From the NCBI GenBank assembly GCA_033964015.1, contig CM066913.1, positions 26,500,790-26,564,789 of the forward strand: DNA of 64,000 nt. The letters are read 5' to 3'. The notes under the pieces were generated by a model. The model was not told where the DNA came from. It did no database searches and was given only the letters and a program-made list of their open reading frames with translations. The position numbers and the translations under genes were made by a program. Positions 32,183-44,647 of the stretch are shown here, one piece after another; within the stretch, counting starts at the first letter, position 1, and every line of letters begins with the position of its first letter. The DNA is from Scolanthus callimorphus (Eukaryota > Cnidaria > Anthozoa > Actiniaria > Edwardsiidae).

Positions 32183-34195
32183 TTAGGTGCTCGAAGAACA
32201 AGAGCACTACTCAGAGGGGGAGGGTGGTATTTCTTAACTACTTTAACAAGCGCCTTTAAACCCAAATGTCAGTGAGATTAAAGAGGAGAATATTATATAT
32301 GGTAAGATGGAATAGAGGGCTGTAGCTGTGAAGGAAACATGTCTCGCCATCTCTCTCGCACGTTTCAAGTAGGTATTTGACTACCACAGCCAACGCCACT
32401 GCATCTATAACAACCACGAACGTTATGGCAGTTTGTTGTGGCAATTATATTAAGGAGGCTGCCTACAATTTTTTCTGCTCTCCACCACCAAACTTTGTTT
32501 GCCTGCTGTTCAGGCTCAAAAACCTGTACCGGTCTGAACTTTCACATGGTTACCCTGGAGGGTTTGAACTTTGTTGTAGTGTGCATTTTGTTGTGATCGG
32601 AGTTGCTATAGCAACGTTATAACCACACCCTTGTTTATAATACGCAGTCATCAGACGCGTTGCGCGACCTAAACTTTTAAAATGACACCCCTCACACTAA
32701 TCCCTGAGTAGCTAGCATTAATCACAGCAAGTTTGGAGAGAATTCATTGGGCCGGTTTTATGTTATTCGAACGGACTTTTTCAGGCTCCAAAATGGCAAA
32801 GCTATTTATGCCGCAAATATTTCCTTGAAAAAGAATGGCTAATATCTGCGGAATTAAGAAATCCTTGCCGCCCGAATAATCTACAAACCCAAGGTAATGT
32901 ACCAGCCAAATTTCACTTCTTAGAATGTTTCCGATTTTGTTTGGCATGTGTCAAAGCTACGACAGGTGAAAACAAAGTACAATGACAAAAACCGGCTCGA
33001 GCAAACCGAAAGAGTAGTGAAGTTTAGCATTTTTTCTCGGTGCCTTAAAATACTTCAATGAACTCAAGACTTGGAGGTTATCTTTGGTGTATATTCAAGA
33101 ATAATTTACGGAAGTATCAAAAACTTTTACATATGAGATCTGTGTCAGAGGCGAAAAGTGTAAGTTTTATAACAAACGGAAGATTTATAATATAATTTCT
33201 CAAATTTTGCAGTTTCCTTGAACATATGCCAAACAAAATCGGAAGCATTCTAAGAAGTGAAAATTGGCTGGTACATTGCCTTGGGTTTGTAGATTATTCA
33301 GGCGGCAAGGATTTCTTTATTCCACAGATATTAGCCATTATTTTTCAAGGAAATACTTTGCGGCATAATTAACTTTGACATTTTGGAGGCTGAAAAAGTC
33401 CGTTCGAGTAACATAAAATCGGCCCAATGAATTTTTCTCCAAACTTGCTGTGATTAATGTTAGCTACTCAGGGATTAGTGCGAGGGGTGTCATTTTAAAA
33501 GTTTAGGTCGCGCAACGCGTCTGATGGCTGCTAATTATAAACAAGGGTGTGGTTATAACGTTGCTATAGCAACTCCGATCACAACAAAATGCACACTACA
33601 ATAAAGTTCAAACCCTCCAGGGTAACCATGTGAAAGTTCAGACTGGTACAGGTTTTTGAGCCTGAACAGCAGGCATACAAAGATTGGGTGTTTAGGGCAG
33701 AACAAATTGTAGGCAGCCTCCTTAAGAGGTCGATGGGTTTATAATTAATGAATACTCGAGATCGATGATAATCGATGAGATTTTCTGATAACCACATTGT
33801 TCCGTCCGCTACTGATAGCTTGCACTTGCATTGACTCATAACTTCTTCTATATTACTAGAGAAACAAGCCGAACGTCTAAACGGCGACCTCTACCAAACT
33901 GCTAGAACTCTTTTCATGAAATGAAACTGATAACAGTTTTTCCATTAAAAATCAGTAATTGAAAATCGAATTTCATTTTCGTTTTCCTATTTCTGCGAAA
34001 AAAATAAAAGACCAAATTTTAGATTTCGAAAATCCAATTTTAATTTTCGGCAAAAAATATCAAATTCGACAATATAACGTCAAAATTCAAATTCCATTTT
34101 CAAAAATTATTATCGAAACGTAAAACGAAAAATGGTGAATATCTGTTTTTCGATGTAAATTTTATGTACTAAAAACGAATTGCAGTAGACTACAC
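32183..34195. mobile_element. Foldback element E, copy 1, split by F
   Basis: It begins inside the element (GTTTAGGTGCTCGAAG), lacking the left arm. The interior follows the E pattern (ACTACTCAGAGGGGGAGGGT) to 32,453, is split by F, resumes at 33,722 and ends in the right arm with AGTAGACTACAC at 34,195. The terminal GCATT is missing because element A starts exactly there. Confidence 0.75.
32454..33721. mobile_element. Foldback element F with TTAA target duplication
   Basis: The ends GGAGGCTGCCTACAATTTTT and its complement are flanked by TTAA at 32,450-32,453 and 33,722-33,725. The uninterrupted site TATTAACAGGTCTGTGGG is present in the other E copies (for example near 42,630). The arms are about 500 bp each. 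TTAA targeting is typical of piggyBac and Kolobok groups; no transposase is present. A half copy lies at 61,190-61,943. Confidence 0.88.
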
Positions 34196-36283
34196 AATAC
34201 ATATATCTTAGTATAATTTGTTTTTCTGTTTTTGAATTCCAATTTTTCACTTAAAAAAATGAAAATATACAAGAAAAAGTGTTTTTACGAACTTCAGTTG
34301 AACAAGAAAAAAAAAACCATAAGTGAAAATCAAAATATAACACAAGACGTGTATTTTAGTTTATTCTGTTTTTCAATTTTCAAATTTCAATTTTCAAATA
34401 AAATGGAAAAAAATCCTAAAAATCAATTTTATTTGTCCCGTAATTCATTATATTGTTTTCATATTTCATTTTTGAAATTTCAAATTTAAGCAGAAAAAAT
34501 AAAAAGTTACATTCCTTAAAATAGACACGAGATGAGCAAGAGAGAAATGTGGGGGAGGGGTGAGGGGGAGATGCTTGTTGTCAAGTGTTCCGTGCTCCTA
34601 TCAACTACTAGTTTTTTTTTTCTGTTTTCTCTGTCGAAACCATCCGATCAGTTTCTTCTCAGATGACAGAGACTTAGATTAATGAGTAGGATAATTTGTG
34701 ACAATTCATACCGATAGCTTCTTTTTCAGAATTTTTTAGAAATCACTGCGCATTCGGACTGCAGTCGCCGCGCCGACGACTGCAAGTTCCTCCTCCAGCT
34801 TCCCAAAGTTATTTGCCCCTCTTCGTCTCGGGTTCTTTACGAAAACTGCTGCTTGAGATATCCTTGTCAGAGACTGAAGCCTTGAAAGCTTCATGTCATA
34901 TATCATGACGGCATATATATGTACCCTGAGAGAATGAGCAATGACTACAGTGGGAAGACTCGCCTTACTCTGATAGTCAACTTGAAAACCATAACCCGAA
35001 GGGTGTAGTACCCTGCGAGCCGTTAGCCAAAGAGCAGTAAGAGAGGAGGCCGAAAATGCGTGTAGTCTACTGCAATTCGTTTTTAATACATGAAATTTAC
35101 ATCGAAAAACGGATTTCCACCATTTTTCGTTTAACGTTTCAATAATAATTTTTGAAAACGGAATTTGAATTTTAACTTTATATTGTTGATTTTGCACTTT
35201 TTCCCGAAATTAAAAATTAGATTTTTCAAATCTAAAGTTTGTCTTTTATTTTTTTGCAGAAATAGGAAAACGAAATTCAAATTCAAATTTCAATTACTGT
35301 TTTTTAATGAAAAACGTTAATCAGTTTCATTTCGAGAAAATAAATTCTACCAGTTTTGTAGAGGTCGCCGTTTAGGTGCTACGAAGGGCAAGAGCACTAC
35401 TCAGAGGGGGAGGGTGGTATTTCCTAACTACTCTCACAAGTGTCTTTAAACCCAAATGTCAGTGAGATTAAAGAGGAGAATAATATATATGCTAAGAGCT
35501 AGGAATGGAGGGCTATAGCTGTGAATGAAGGCTGTCTCAGCTCGCACGTTTCAAGTTGTATTTGGCCACCACAGCCAACGCCCCTGCACCTAAAACAACC
35601 ATGCCTGTTATGGCAGTTTCTGGCAAACTTACATCACATACGATTTTTATTAACAGGTCTGTGGGTTATAATTAATAATATTAGGTTCGAATTAGTTTCT
35701 TCTAACGCACATCGTTCCTTCCGGTACTTAATAGCTTGCACTTGTATCGACTCATAACTTCTTCTCTACTACTGGAGAAACAAGCAAACGTAGACCAAGT
35801 CAACATGTGACCACCATCCACTTTAGCTAGCGAATGCCCCTCCCCCCGTGAGGAGTATTTTTTTCTTCAAAGCACCTAAACGAAGACCACTACAAAACTG
35901 CTACAACTCTTTTCTATCAAATGAAACCAATGAACGTTTCTCATTAAAGAACAGTTATTGAAAATTGAATTTCAATTCCATTTTACAATTTCTCGCAAAA
36001 AATCGAAAAACCAAATTCAGATTCAAAAATCCAATTTTGAATTTCGGCAAAAATATCAAAATCAACCATATCAAGTCAACAATTGAAAATCCGTTTTCAA
36101 AAATTATTATCGAGACGTAAAACGAAAAATGGTGAAAATCCGTTTTTCTATGTAAATTGTAGGTATTAAAAACGAATTGCAGTAGACTACACGCATTGCC
36201 GAAACCACTCGCAGGGTAACCAAGGTGTGTGTAAGTGCTGCTAGAAAGGAAGAAAATAAATGCCCAATACCCTCTTTCTCTAC
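34196..36283. mobile_element. Element A (BC family), truncated, containing E
   Basis: It starts AATACATATATCTTAGTA directly after CTACAC of E copy 1. Its body is the inverted equivalent of 37,428-38,369. It is interrupted by E at 35,055-36,197 and stops at 36,283, where foldback D begins, before its own second terminus. Translation of the long minus frame (34,736-35,197) shows no known domain. Confidence 0.7.
35055..36197. mobile_element. Complete foldback element E, 1,143 bp, 6-bp duplication
   Basis: The ends AATGCGTGTAGTCTACTGCA and its complement are flanked by GCCGAA at 35,049-35,054 and 36,198-36,203. The same target without the insertion occurs inverted at 37,512-37,517 (TTCGGC within GTGGTTTCGGCCTCC). 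The arms are about 300 bp and AT-rich; the middle 500 bp includes CAGAGGGGGAGGGTGGTA. No transposase gene. Confidence 0.92.
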
Positions 36284-36756
36284 GGTCCGTGTACCCAGCG
36301 TCCAAACAATTTTCATAAAAAACAAAAATTGAAAATTGGTCAATCAATTTTCAATTTTTCATTATTCCTCAATTTTTGTTTTAAACGAAAAATGAAAATT
36401 GCCAATTTTTTTAGTTTTGTTTGTTCGATTTTTCGGAAATTGCTTCAATTTTCAATGTTTTCCTTATATGCTATTTTGAAATTCAAAATGTTGTACCTGA
36501 CGTCCATTTCTTCTAATCAAAAGGCACAAAAATACAAAACAGAAATTCAATTTTCAATTTTCAATTTTCATTTTGTACGAAAAAATGAAAAATGACATTT
36601 TTTATATTTCTTTTTGAGATTTCGTCAAAAATTTGATGTTAATGTTCATTATTTCATTTTCTTTTTCATTTCAATTTTCAATTTTCATTTTCAATTTTCA
36701 ATTTTCATTTTTTAATTTTTCTCCCCATTAAAAAAATCAAAAAGTTGTACCGAAAG

Positions 36757-38369
36757 AATACATGTATCTTAGTACAATTTGTTTTTCTGTTTTTGATTTT
36801 CAATTTTTCACTTAAAAAAATGAAAATATACGAGAAAAAAGTGTTTTTACGAATTTCAGTTGAACAAGAAAACAAAAAACCATAAGTTAAAAACAAAACA
36901 TAATACAAGACGTGTATTTTAGTGTATTTCGCTTTTCAATTTTCAAATTTTGATTTTCAAATAAAATTGAAAAAATCCTAAAAAAATCAATTTTATTTGT
37001 CCCATAATTCATAATATTATTTTCATTCTTCATTTTTTGAGATTCCAAATTCAAGCAGAAAAAATAAAAAGTTATATTTCCTAAATTAGATTGAGACGTG
37101 CAAGAGAGAAATGTGAGGGGGAGGGACAGATGCTTGTTGTCGCGTGTTCCGTGCTCTGGTGATAGCTCCTATCAAATACTAGTTTTTTCCCGCTTTTCTG
37201 TCGAAAGCATCCGATCAGCTTCTTCTCCAGATCACAGCAGAGACTTGGATTAATGAGTAGGAGAGTTTGTGCAGTTTATACCGATAGCTTCTTCTCACGT
37301 CTGTTGTGGCTTTGTGCAATCACCCACTCAGTATAGTTAGGAAATACCTTTCACGGGAAGAAATTGACATAAAGTAATGTGCTCCTAACCTACCTATAAG
37401 TTGGCTTATAGAGGTTTTAAGTATGCACTGTACGTAGAGAAAGAGGGTATTGGGCATTTATTTTCTTCCTTTCTAGCAGCACTTACACACCTTGGTTACC
37501 CTGCGAGTGGTTTCGGCCTCCTCTCTTACTGCTCTTTGGCTAACGGCTCGCAGGGTACTACACCTTTCAGGTTATGGGTTTCAAGTTGACTATCAGAGTA
37601 AGGCAAGTCTTCCAACTGTAGTCAATGCTCATTCTCTCAGGGTACATATATATGCCGTCCTGATAATGACATGAAGCTTTCAAGGCATCAGTCTCTGACA
37701 AGGATATCTCAAGCAGCAGTTTCGTAAAGAACCCGAGACGAAGAGGGGCAAATTATTTTGGGAAGCTGGAGGAGGAACTTGCAGTCGTCGGCGCGGCGAC
37801 TGCAGTCCGAATGCGCAGTGATTTCTAAAAATGTCTGAAAAAGAAGCTATCGGTATGAATTATCCTACTCATTAATCCAAGTTTCTGTCATCTGAGAAGA
37901 AACTGATGGGATGCTTTCGACAGAGAAAACAGAAAAAAAACTAGTAGTTGATAGGAGCTATCAACAGGAGCACGGAACACTTGACAACAAGCGTCTCTCC
38001 CTCACCCCTCCCCCACATTTCTCTCTTGCTCATCTCATGTCTATTTTAAGGAATGTAACTTTTTATTTTTTCTGCTTAAATTTTAAATTTCAAAAATGAA
38101 CAATGAAAACAATATAATGAATTACGGGACAAATAAAATTGATTTTTAGGATTTTTTTCCATTTTATTTGAAATTGAAATTTGAAAATTGAAAAACAAAA
38201 TAAACTAAAATACACGTCTTGTGTTATATTTTGATTTTCACTTATGGTTTTTTGCTTTCTTGTTCAACTGAAGTTCGTAAAAACACTTTTTTCTTGTATA
38301 TTTTCATTTTTTTAAGTGAAAAATTGGAAATCAAAAACAGAAAACAAATTATACTAAGATACATGTATT
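36757..38369. mobile_element. Element BC, 1,613 bp, 6-bp duplication, nested in D
   Basis: The ends AATACATGTATCTTAGTA and complement are flanked by CGAAAG at 36,751-36,756 and 38,370-38,375. The opposite arm of D keeps the uninterrupted site (CTTTCG at 41,921-41,926), which proves the insertion. The arms resemble each other (foldback). The middle contains GGTTACCCTGCGAGTGG and no recognised gene. Confidence 0.92.
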
Positions 38370-38489
38370 CGAAAGTCCATTTTAATCTTGGTTTAGTTCA
38401 ATAGGGGGGAAAAGGAAATAGCGGTGGACAAAATACTGCTAAACGCGTAGGAACATAGGGTAATACCGCTGATCAGTCAAATCAGGGAC

Positions 38490-38800
38490 TCATCCAAGAT
38501 GGCGGCCTAGTCGCTACACTGGCGACGAGGAGAAAAAATTAGCGAATTTCGAGCGAGAAACTGGCCATCTGACTTAAAGAACCAGCAGAAGACTTAGAAG
38601 AGAAGCCGGGAAAGATAATCTAGAGCTCCAGAGGGAGAAGATTCGTGAGAAATGCCGGAAAAGTTGAGAATAAATTCGACGAGACGTGCCGCACGAGATA
38701 ATGACTTTGAGGAGATAAAAATGATTCTGAACAACCACTTCTTGCCGAAGAAGAACAAACATCATGCTCTATACACATTTAGTAAACAAAGAATGGAGCC
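38490..38800 (+). pseudogene. Ty3/gypsy-like leader and gag fragment in left arm of D
   Basis: CTACACTGGCGACGAGG near 38,512 resembles an LTR end plus primer-binding site of metazoan Ty3/gypsy elements. The frame starting at 38,652 reads MPEKLRINSTRRAARDNDFE and then LNNHFLPKKNKHHALYTFSK, the LPKKN...F..QR block of a gag matrix/capsid region. It ends after about 50 residues. The same block is present inverted at 41,480-41,780, so it was captured before or during formation of the foldback. Confidence 0.55.
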
Positions 38801-39477
38801 ATCTATAATAATAATAATAGCTCGATTACAATGGATTCAGCAAAAAATAAGACTCTACAGAAACAATAATAAGCGAATAACGCATGAATAAAAATTCAAA
38901 GATTAAAGCGGGACTGTCACGGTACGCGCATGTGCGAATTTTGATCACTTTGGTCCGGGCCGGAACGATGGCTGTGAGAGGGAGGAATTACGCTGGTAGA
39001 ATCCGTTTAAATCTTGTTGTGTCGGGGTCCATCTACCCTAATTCTTAACGGGTATTCTCTCCTGAGATCTCCTTAGTAACGTGACCAAATTTTGGAGTCG
39101 AAAATTTTGTTTGTCGTTTTAAATTGTCGTCAAATTTTGTTTGTCGTTTTAAATTGAATGAGACTCGAGCGTCATTTTCACTGACGGCTGCCCAACAAGA
39201 AAGGCCTAATCGAGGTCGTCCTTACGCCAAAATGGCTTGGGAACACAATAAAAGCAGGATCTGGATATCGAAAGGGTCCACGAGACATGGAAATTGTTCA
39301 AGGGCTACGGTATCTTTACCTCAGACAACGATTTTGCAGCTCATTTGCCTGAAAACCCCTAAAAACTTACCATAGTGTCGCCTCCTGACGAATGAACTAC
39401 AGATTATGTTTTCCCTGAGGCGACGTCGCGCGGGGCGTGGGTACTTTCCCGTGAAAACGAAGTGTCCCGTGATTGGT

Positions 39478-40170
39478 TTATTTAAACTGGGAATCCCCGT
39501 TTTGAATGATAGTTACGTGGGATCGGTGGTCTTTGCTCGAGCATGCGCGTACCGTAACAGCTTTAAGCATATCAGACTGTACAAAATTGAGAGAATCTCT
39601 GTGTTCGTACCCTTTTAACTTGAACACGTGATGCGTGCGAAGCACCCTCTTCTGAATCCCTTCCAATATGCTCGGATTTGTGGCACTTGGATTTGTGACA
39701 AAATGTGACAAATTGGAGGGGAGGAGGGCCTCACAAATCCAAGATGGTGGCCACGCGGAAGCCAACTCTCGTTTCTCGACCTAAAACTGCTCTCCAACGC
39801 CTGCAAGGCTACATTTCTTAGGGTTCAATTACGCATACCCTGAAGTCCGCAGTTGCACCCATGCAGTTCAATATAGGAAGTGTCCCCCGGCGTTGACAAA
39901 TCGCACTATCATGCTCACCCCCCCCCCCCCCCTAAGAAAAGCAAACTCTCGTTTCTCGACCTAAAACCGCTCTCCAACGCATGCAAGGCTACATTTCTTA
40001 GGGTTCAAACGCATACCTTGACCTGATGCAAACTCACTGTCGATGTGCTGCATTAGCTACAACCTCTAAGATGGTTGTATCATCCTCATACTTGGCTTTG
40101 CTAGGCCAGTTAGCAACTATGTGATTAACTAAAATAGCGAATAACATAGGCGACAATTGTTTACATGCGA
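39478..40170 (-). pseudogene. Non-LTR RT fragments (catalytic and C-terminal) within D
   Basis: On minus, 40,165-40,034 reads SPMLFAILVNHIVANWP followed by KYEDDTTILEVV, the RT catalytic box with V changed to E ahead of DD. Near 39,660-39,600, ILEGIQKRVLR and similar words belong to the C-terminal tail of the same class of RT. The two are separated by 370 bp of palindromic filler, so the gene is shattered. Confidence 0.6.
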
Positions 40171-40439
40171 GATACCTCCGTTTGGAATACTTGCTGATGA
40201 GAGCGAAATCGCGATTTTGACGCGCTGCGTGCGCATCGTATATAGTGGTAGTGATCTTGGCTAAACCCATCTATTTCACAGACACTCCACTCAAATTGAA
40301 ACCAAATATCTAAGATATAAACATTGCGTATGAAGAATACCAACTTGCAGAGAGGAAAAACCAGTTGGCTATCTTCAAGCGTGTCCAAAAAGTCGATCCC
40401 GGCATTGCAATTTACGGCACTGAGAAAGATGTTAGTGGT

Positions 40440-40500
40440 CAGCGAGTGGGACTCGAACTCGACTGAAGTCCGACGTGCTGACCAATCGGCCTCGCTGAAA
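40440..40500 (-). repeat. tRNA-like segment, possible SINE head
   Basis: On minus, GAGGCCGATTGGTCAGCACG has a box-A-like TGGTCAGCACG, and about 30 bases on GTTCGAGTCCC matches box B. The acceptor stem does not pair well and no CCA-like end is seen. A tRNA-derived SINE fits better than a working tRNA. Confidence 0.45.
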
Positions 40501-40929
40501 CGCGCAAATCCACCTGGTGATAAACTGGGGGGGGGGGTGGGGGGGGGGGGGGGTGAGCATGATAGTGAGATTTGTCAACGCCGGGGGAGACTTCCTATAT
40601 TGAACTGCATGGGTGCAACTGCATGGTCACGTGGTATGACGCCGGACTTCAGGGTATGCGAAGAAATGTAGCCTTGCAGGCATTGGAGAGCAGTTTTAGG
40701 TCGAGAAACGAGAGTTTGCTTTTCCGTGGCCGCCATCTTGGATTTGTGACAAAATGTGAGAAATCGGAGGGGAGGGGGCATCACAAATCCAAGATGGTGG
40801 CCGCGCGACGGCTCTCGTTTCTCGACCTAAAACTGTTCTCCTAAAACTACTCTCCAACGCCTGCGAGCAGGCTATAAGAAATGTAAAGACCTTAGGTTTT
40901 TGGAACAAATTCCATTCCCCCATTCTGTT

Positions 40930-41345
40930 AGACCTTGGGGTGTGCCTGTGCAAGGTTTAGAGAATTGCAAGCTCCTTAGGTATCTACGTTAGAAATGATC
41001 TTTTGTGGAATGTTCACGTTGAGCACCTTCTTAAAAAGGCCTTAAGCATCTATATGCTCTCAAAATACTGAGGAAAGCAGCCGTCTCACAGGCTGATCAT
41101 GTCGTCTAATCCACTGCTCGCTTAGTCACTCCGTGCTTGAGTAAACTACGCCGGTGTGCTCTGCCCTTCCTACTTATCTTGAGAACATATTGGAAGGGAT
41201 TCAGAAGAGGGTGCTTCGCACGCATCATACACCTCAGGTTAGAATATAGGGATGCTCTATGTAAGTCGTCAGCGCTTCTACGACGTCGCCGTCTGATCAT
41301 TACATTTGTCAACAACGTGTTCAACGTTAAAACGTGTTCAAGTTA
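40930..41345 (+). pseudogene. Non-LTR RT C-terminal fragment within D
   Basis: With several frame changes the plus strand reads as the region after the RT palm: LLKKALKHLYALKILRKA-like near 41,030, then LENILEGIQKRVLRTHH near 41,180-41,220 and RDALCKSSA near 41,255. This matches the tail of jockey/CR1-like RTs common in invertebrates. Stops and shifts make it non-functional. Confidence 0.65.
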
Positions 41346-41479
41346 AAAGGGTACGAACACAGAGATTCTCTCAATTTTGTACAGTCTGATATGCTTAATC
41401 TTTGAATTTTCATTCATGCGTTATTCGCTTATTATTGTTTCTGTAGAGTCTAATTTTTTTGCTGAATCCATTGTAATTG

Positions 41480-41780
41480 AGCTATTATTATTATAGATGG
41501 CTCCATTCTTTGTTTACTACATGTGTATAGAGCATGATGTTTGTTCTTCTTCGGCAAAAAGTGGTTGTTCAGAATCATATATCCTCAAAGTCATTATCTC
41601 GTGCGGCACGTCTCGTCGAATTTATTCTCAACTTTTCCGGCATTTCTCACGAATCTTCTCCCTCTGGGAGCTCTAGATTATCTTTCCCGGCTTCTCTTCT
41701 AAGTCTTCTGCTGGTTCTTTAAGTCAGATGGCCAGTTTCTCGCTCGAAATTCGCTAAATTTTTCTCCTCGTCGCCAGTGT
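41480..41780 (-). pseudogene. Inverted copy of the gag fragment, right arm of D
   Basis: Complement of 38,490-38,800, including the primer-site-like CTGGCGACGAGG (inverted at about 41,767-41,779) and the LPKKN-type codons, with scattered substitutions. Confidence 0.55.
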
Positions 41781-42366
41781 AGCGACTAGGCCGCCATCTT
41801 GGATGAGTCCCTGATTTGACTGATCAGCGGTATTACCCTATGTTCCTACGCGTTTACCAGTATATTGTCCACCGCTATTTCCTTTTTCCCCCTATTGAAC
41901 TAAACCAAGATTAAAATGGACTTTCGGAACAAGTTTTTGATTTTTTTAATGGGGAGAAAAATAAAAAAATGAAAATTGAAAATGAAAATTGAAAATTGAA
42001 ATGAAAAAGAAAATGAAATATTGAACATTAACATCAAATTTTTGACAAAATCTCAAAAAGAAATTTTTTCGTACAAAATGAAAATTGAAAATTGAAAACT
42101 GAATTTCTGTTTTGTATTTTTGTGCCTTTTGATTAGAAGAAATGGACGTCAGGTACAACAATTTGAATTTCAAAATAGCATATCAATAAAACATTGAAAA
42201 TTGAAGCAATTTCCGAAAAATAGAACAAACAAACCTAAAAAAATTGGCAATTTTCATTTTTCGTTTAAAACAAAAATTGACCAAAAGCGAAAAATTGAAA
42301 ATTGATTGACCAATTTTCAATTTTTGTTTTTTTATGAAAATTGCTTGGACGCTGGGTACACGGACC

Positions 42367-44329
42367 CAAGAGCACTACTCAGAGGGGGAGGGTGGTATTT
42401 CCTAACTACTCTCACAAGTGTCTTTAAACCCAAATGTCAGTGAGATTAAAGAGGAGAATAATATATATGCTAAGAGCTAGGAATGGAGGGCTATAGCTGT
42501 GAATGAAGGCTGTCTCAGCTCGCACGTTTCAAGTTGTATTTGGCCACCACAGCCAACGCCCCTGCACCTAAAACAACCATGCCTGTTATGGCAGTTTCTG
42601 GCAAACTTACATCATATACGATTTTTATTAACAGGTCTGTGGGTTATAATTAATAATATTAGGTTCGAATTAGTTTCTTCTAACGCACATCGTTCCTTCC
42701 GGTACTTAATAGCTTGCACTTGTATCGACTCATAACTTCTTCTCTACTACTGGAGAAACAAGCAAACGTAGACCAAGTCAACATGTGACCACCATCCACT
42801 TTAGCTAGCGAATGCCCCTCCCCCCGTGAGGAGTATTTTTTTTCTTCAAAGCACCTAAACGAAGACCACTACAAAACTGCTACAACTCTTTTCGATCAAA
42901 TGAAACCAATGAACGTTTCTCATTAAAGAACAGTTATTGAAAATTGAATTTCAATTCCATTTTCCAATTTCTCGTAAAAAATCGAAAAACCAAATTCAGA
43001 TTCAAAAATCCAATTTTAAATTTCGGCAAAAATATCAAAATCAACCATATCAATTCAACAATTCAAATTCCGTTTTCAAAAATTATTTACGAAACGTAAA
43101 AACGAAAAATGGTGAAAATCCGTTTTTCTATGAACATTTTAGGTATTAAAAACGAATTGCAGTAGACTACACAATGCGTGTAGTCTACTGCAATTCGTTT
43201 TTAATACATGAAATTTACATCGAAAAACGGATTTTCACCATTTTTCGTTTAACGTCTCGATAATAATTTTTGAAAACGGAATTTGAATTTTGACTTTATA
43301 ATTGTTGATTTTGATTTTTTTTCCGAAATTAAAAATTGGATTTTTCAAATCTAAAATTTGACTTTTATTTTTTCGCAGAAATAGGAAAACGAAATTCAAA
43401 TTCAAATTTCAATTACTGTTTTCTAATGAAAAACGTTAATCAGTTTCGTTTCGAGAAAATAAATTCTAACAGTTTTGTAGAGGTCGCCCAAGGTGCTACG
43501 AAGGGCAAGAACACTACTCAGAGGGGGAGGGTGGTATTTCCTAACTACTCTCACAAGTGCCTTTAAACATAAATGTCAGTGAGATTAAAGAGGAGAATAT
43601 TATATATGTTAAGAGCTAGGAATGGAGGGCTATATATAGCTGTGAAGGAAGGCTGTCTCAGCTCGCACGTTTCAAGTTGTATTTGGCCACCACAGCCAAC
43701 GCCCCTGCACCTATAACAACCATGCCCGTTATGGCAGTTTGTATACAAGCTTACACCATATACGATTTTTATTAACAGGTCTGTGGGTTATAATTAATAA
43801 ACATTAGAGTTCGAATTAGTTTCTTCTAACGCACATCGTTCCTTCCGGTACTTAATAGCTTGCGCTTGTATGGACTCATAACTTCTTCTCTACTACTGGA
43901 GAAACAAGCAAACGTAGACCAGGTCAACATGTGGCCACCAACCACTTTAGCTAGCGAATGCCCCTCCCCCCGTGAGGAGTATTTTTTCTTCAAAGCACCT
44001 AAACGAAGACCACTACAAAACTGCTACAACTCTTTTCTATCAAATGAAACCAATGAACGTTTCTCATTAAAGAACAATTATTGAAAATTGAATTTCAATT
44101 CCATTTTCCAATTTCTCGTAAAAAATCGAAAAACCAAATTCAGATTCCAAAATCCAATTTTGAATTTCGGCAAAAATATCAAATCAACCATATCAAGTCA
44201 ACGAATCAAATTCCGTTTTCAAAAATTATTATCGAAACGTAAAACGAAAATGGTGAAAATCCGTTTTTCTATGTAAATTTTAGGTATTAAAAACGAATTG
44301 CAGTAGACTACACGCATTCTACACGCATT
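42367..44329. mobile_element. Foldback element E, copy 2, split by E copy 3
   Basis: It begins mid-element at AAGAGCACTACTCAG against D and continues to CTACAC at 43,172. After the nested copy, CTACAC is repeated at 44,319-44,324 and followed by GCATT (44,325-44,329), the remainder of its own terminus. Confidence 0.85.
43173..44318. mobile_element. Foldback element E, copy 3, inserted into E copy 2
   Basis: A complete 1,146-bp element from AATGCGTGTAG to CTACACGCATT, flanked by CTACAC at 43,167-43,172 and 44,319-44,324. The target lies six bases inside the end of another E element, so the family has inserted into itself. The minus-strand frames within have no homology. Confidence 0.92.
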
Positions 44330-44647
44330 CACCTCCCCCCAAGTACATGCAGCCCTACATGCTCCCCTCCCCCCGCAGTTTTTTCTTTGGTACCGCATTT
44401 TAGAGTTGTTAAATTTTAAAAACTTTCCTTTAAAATTGAAATTTGACAAAAGACAATTCAATTTTAAAATCTTTCTATTTTATTTGGCATGAATTGTGGA
44501 AACTGAAATTTACCGTAAAATGTGAATTTTCATGTTCAAAACAGATATGAAAAAAGACAGAAAGCAGCCTTTTTCTGTCTTTAGATTTTGAAAAATAAAG
44601 AGAAAATTGTTTTGCCGACCGGTACACGGACCACGGACCCCCCCCCC
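44330..44647. other. C-rich and AT-rich filler between E copies
   Basis: About 320 bp with two C runs, an internal pair GAAAGCAGCC/TTTTTCTGTCTTT and CGGTACACGGACC, which resembles the D/G terminus. No gene. Confidence 0.5.

Larger units (their letters stand above)
36284..42366. mobile_element. Foldback element D, 6.1 kb, with captured retroelement pieces
   Basis: The termini GGTCCGTGTACCCAGCGTCC and complement pair over arms more than 1.5 kb long once the nested BC element is removed from the left arm. The arms contain low-complexity GAAAATTGAA tracts, then an LTR/gag-like block (38,490-38,800 and its inverse 41,480-41,780). The central 3 kb has further palindromes, poly-G/C runs and non-LTR RT scraps. 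The flanks do not match: A family on the left and E interior on the right, so the insertion was followed by recombination, or the assembly joins different copies. The first 11 bases match element G. Confidence 0.75.

Noticed and set aside
34736..35197. 153-residue minus ORF as a transposase
   Set aside because: No recognisable domain; it lies in the arm of element A, which occurs in other copies with stops in this frame.
40443..40500. Functional tRNA gene on minus
   Set aside because: Box A and box B are present, but the acceptor stem does not pair and the locus is inside a foldback element.
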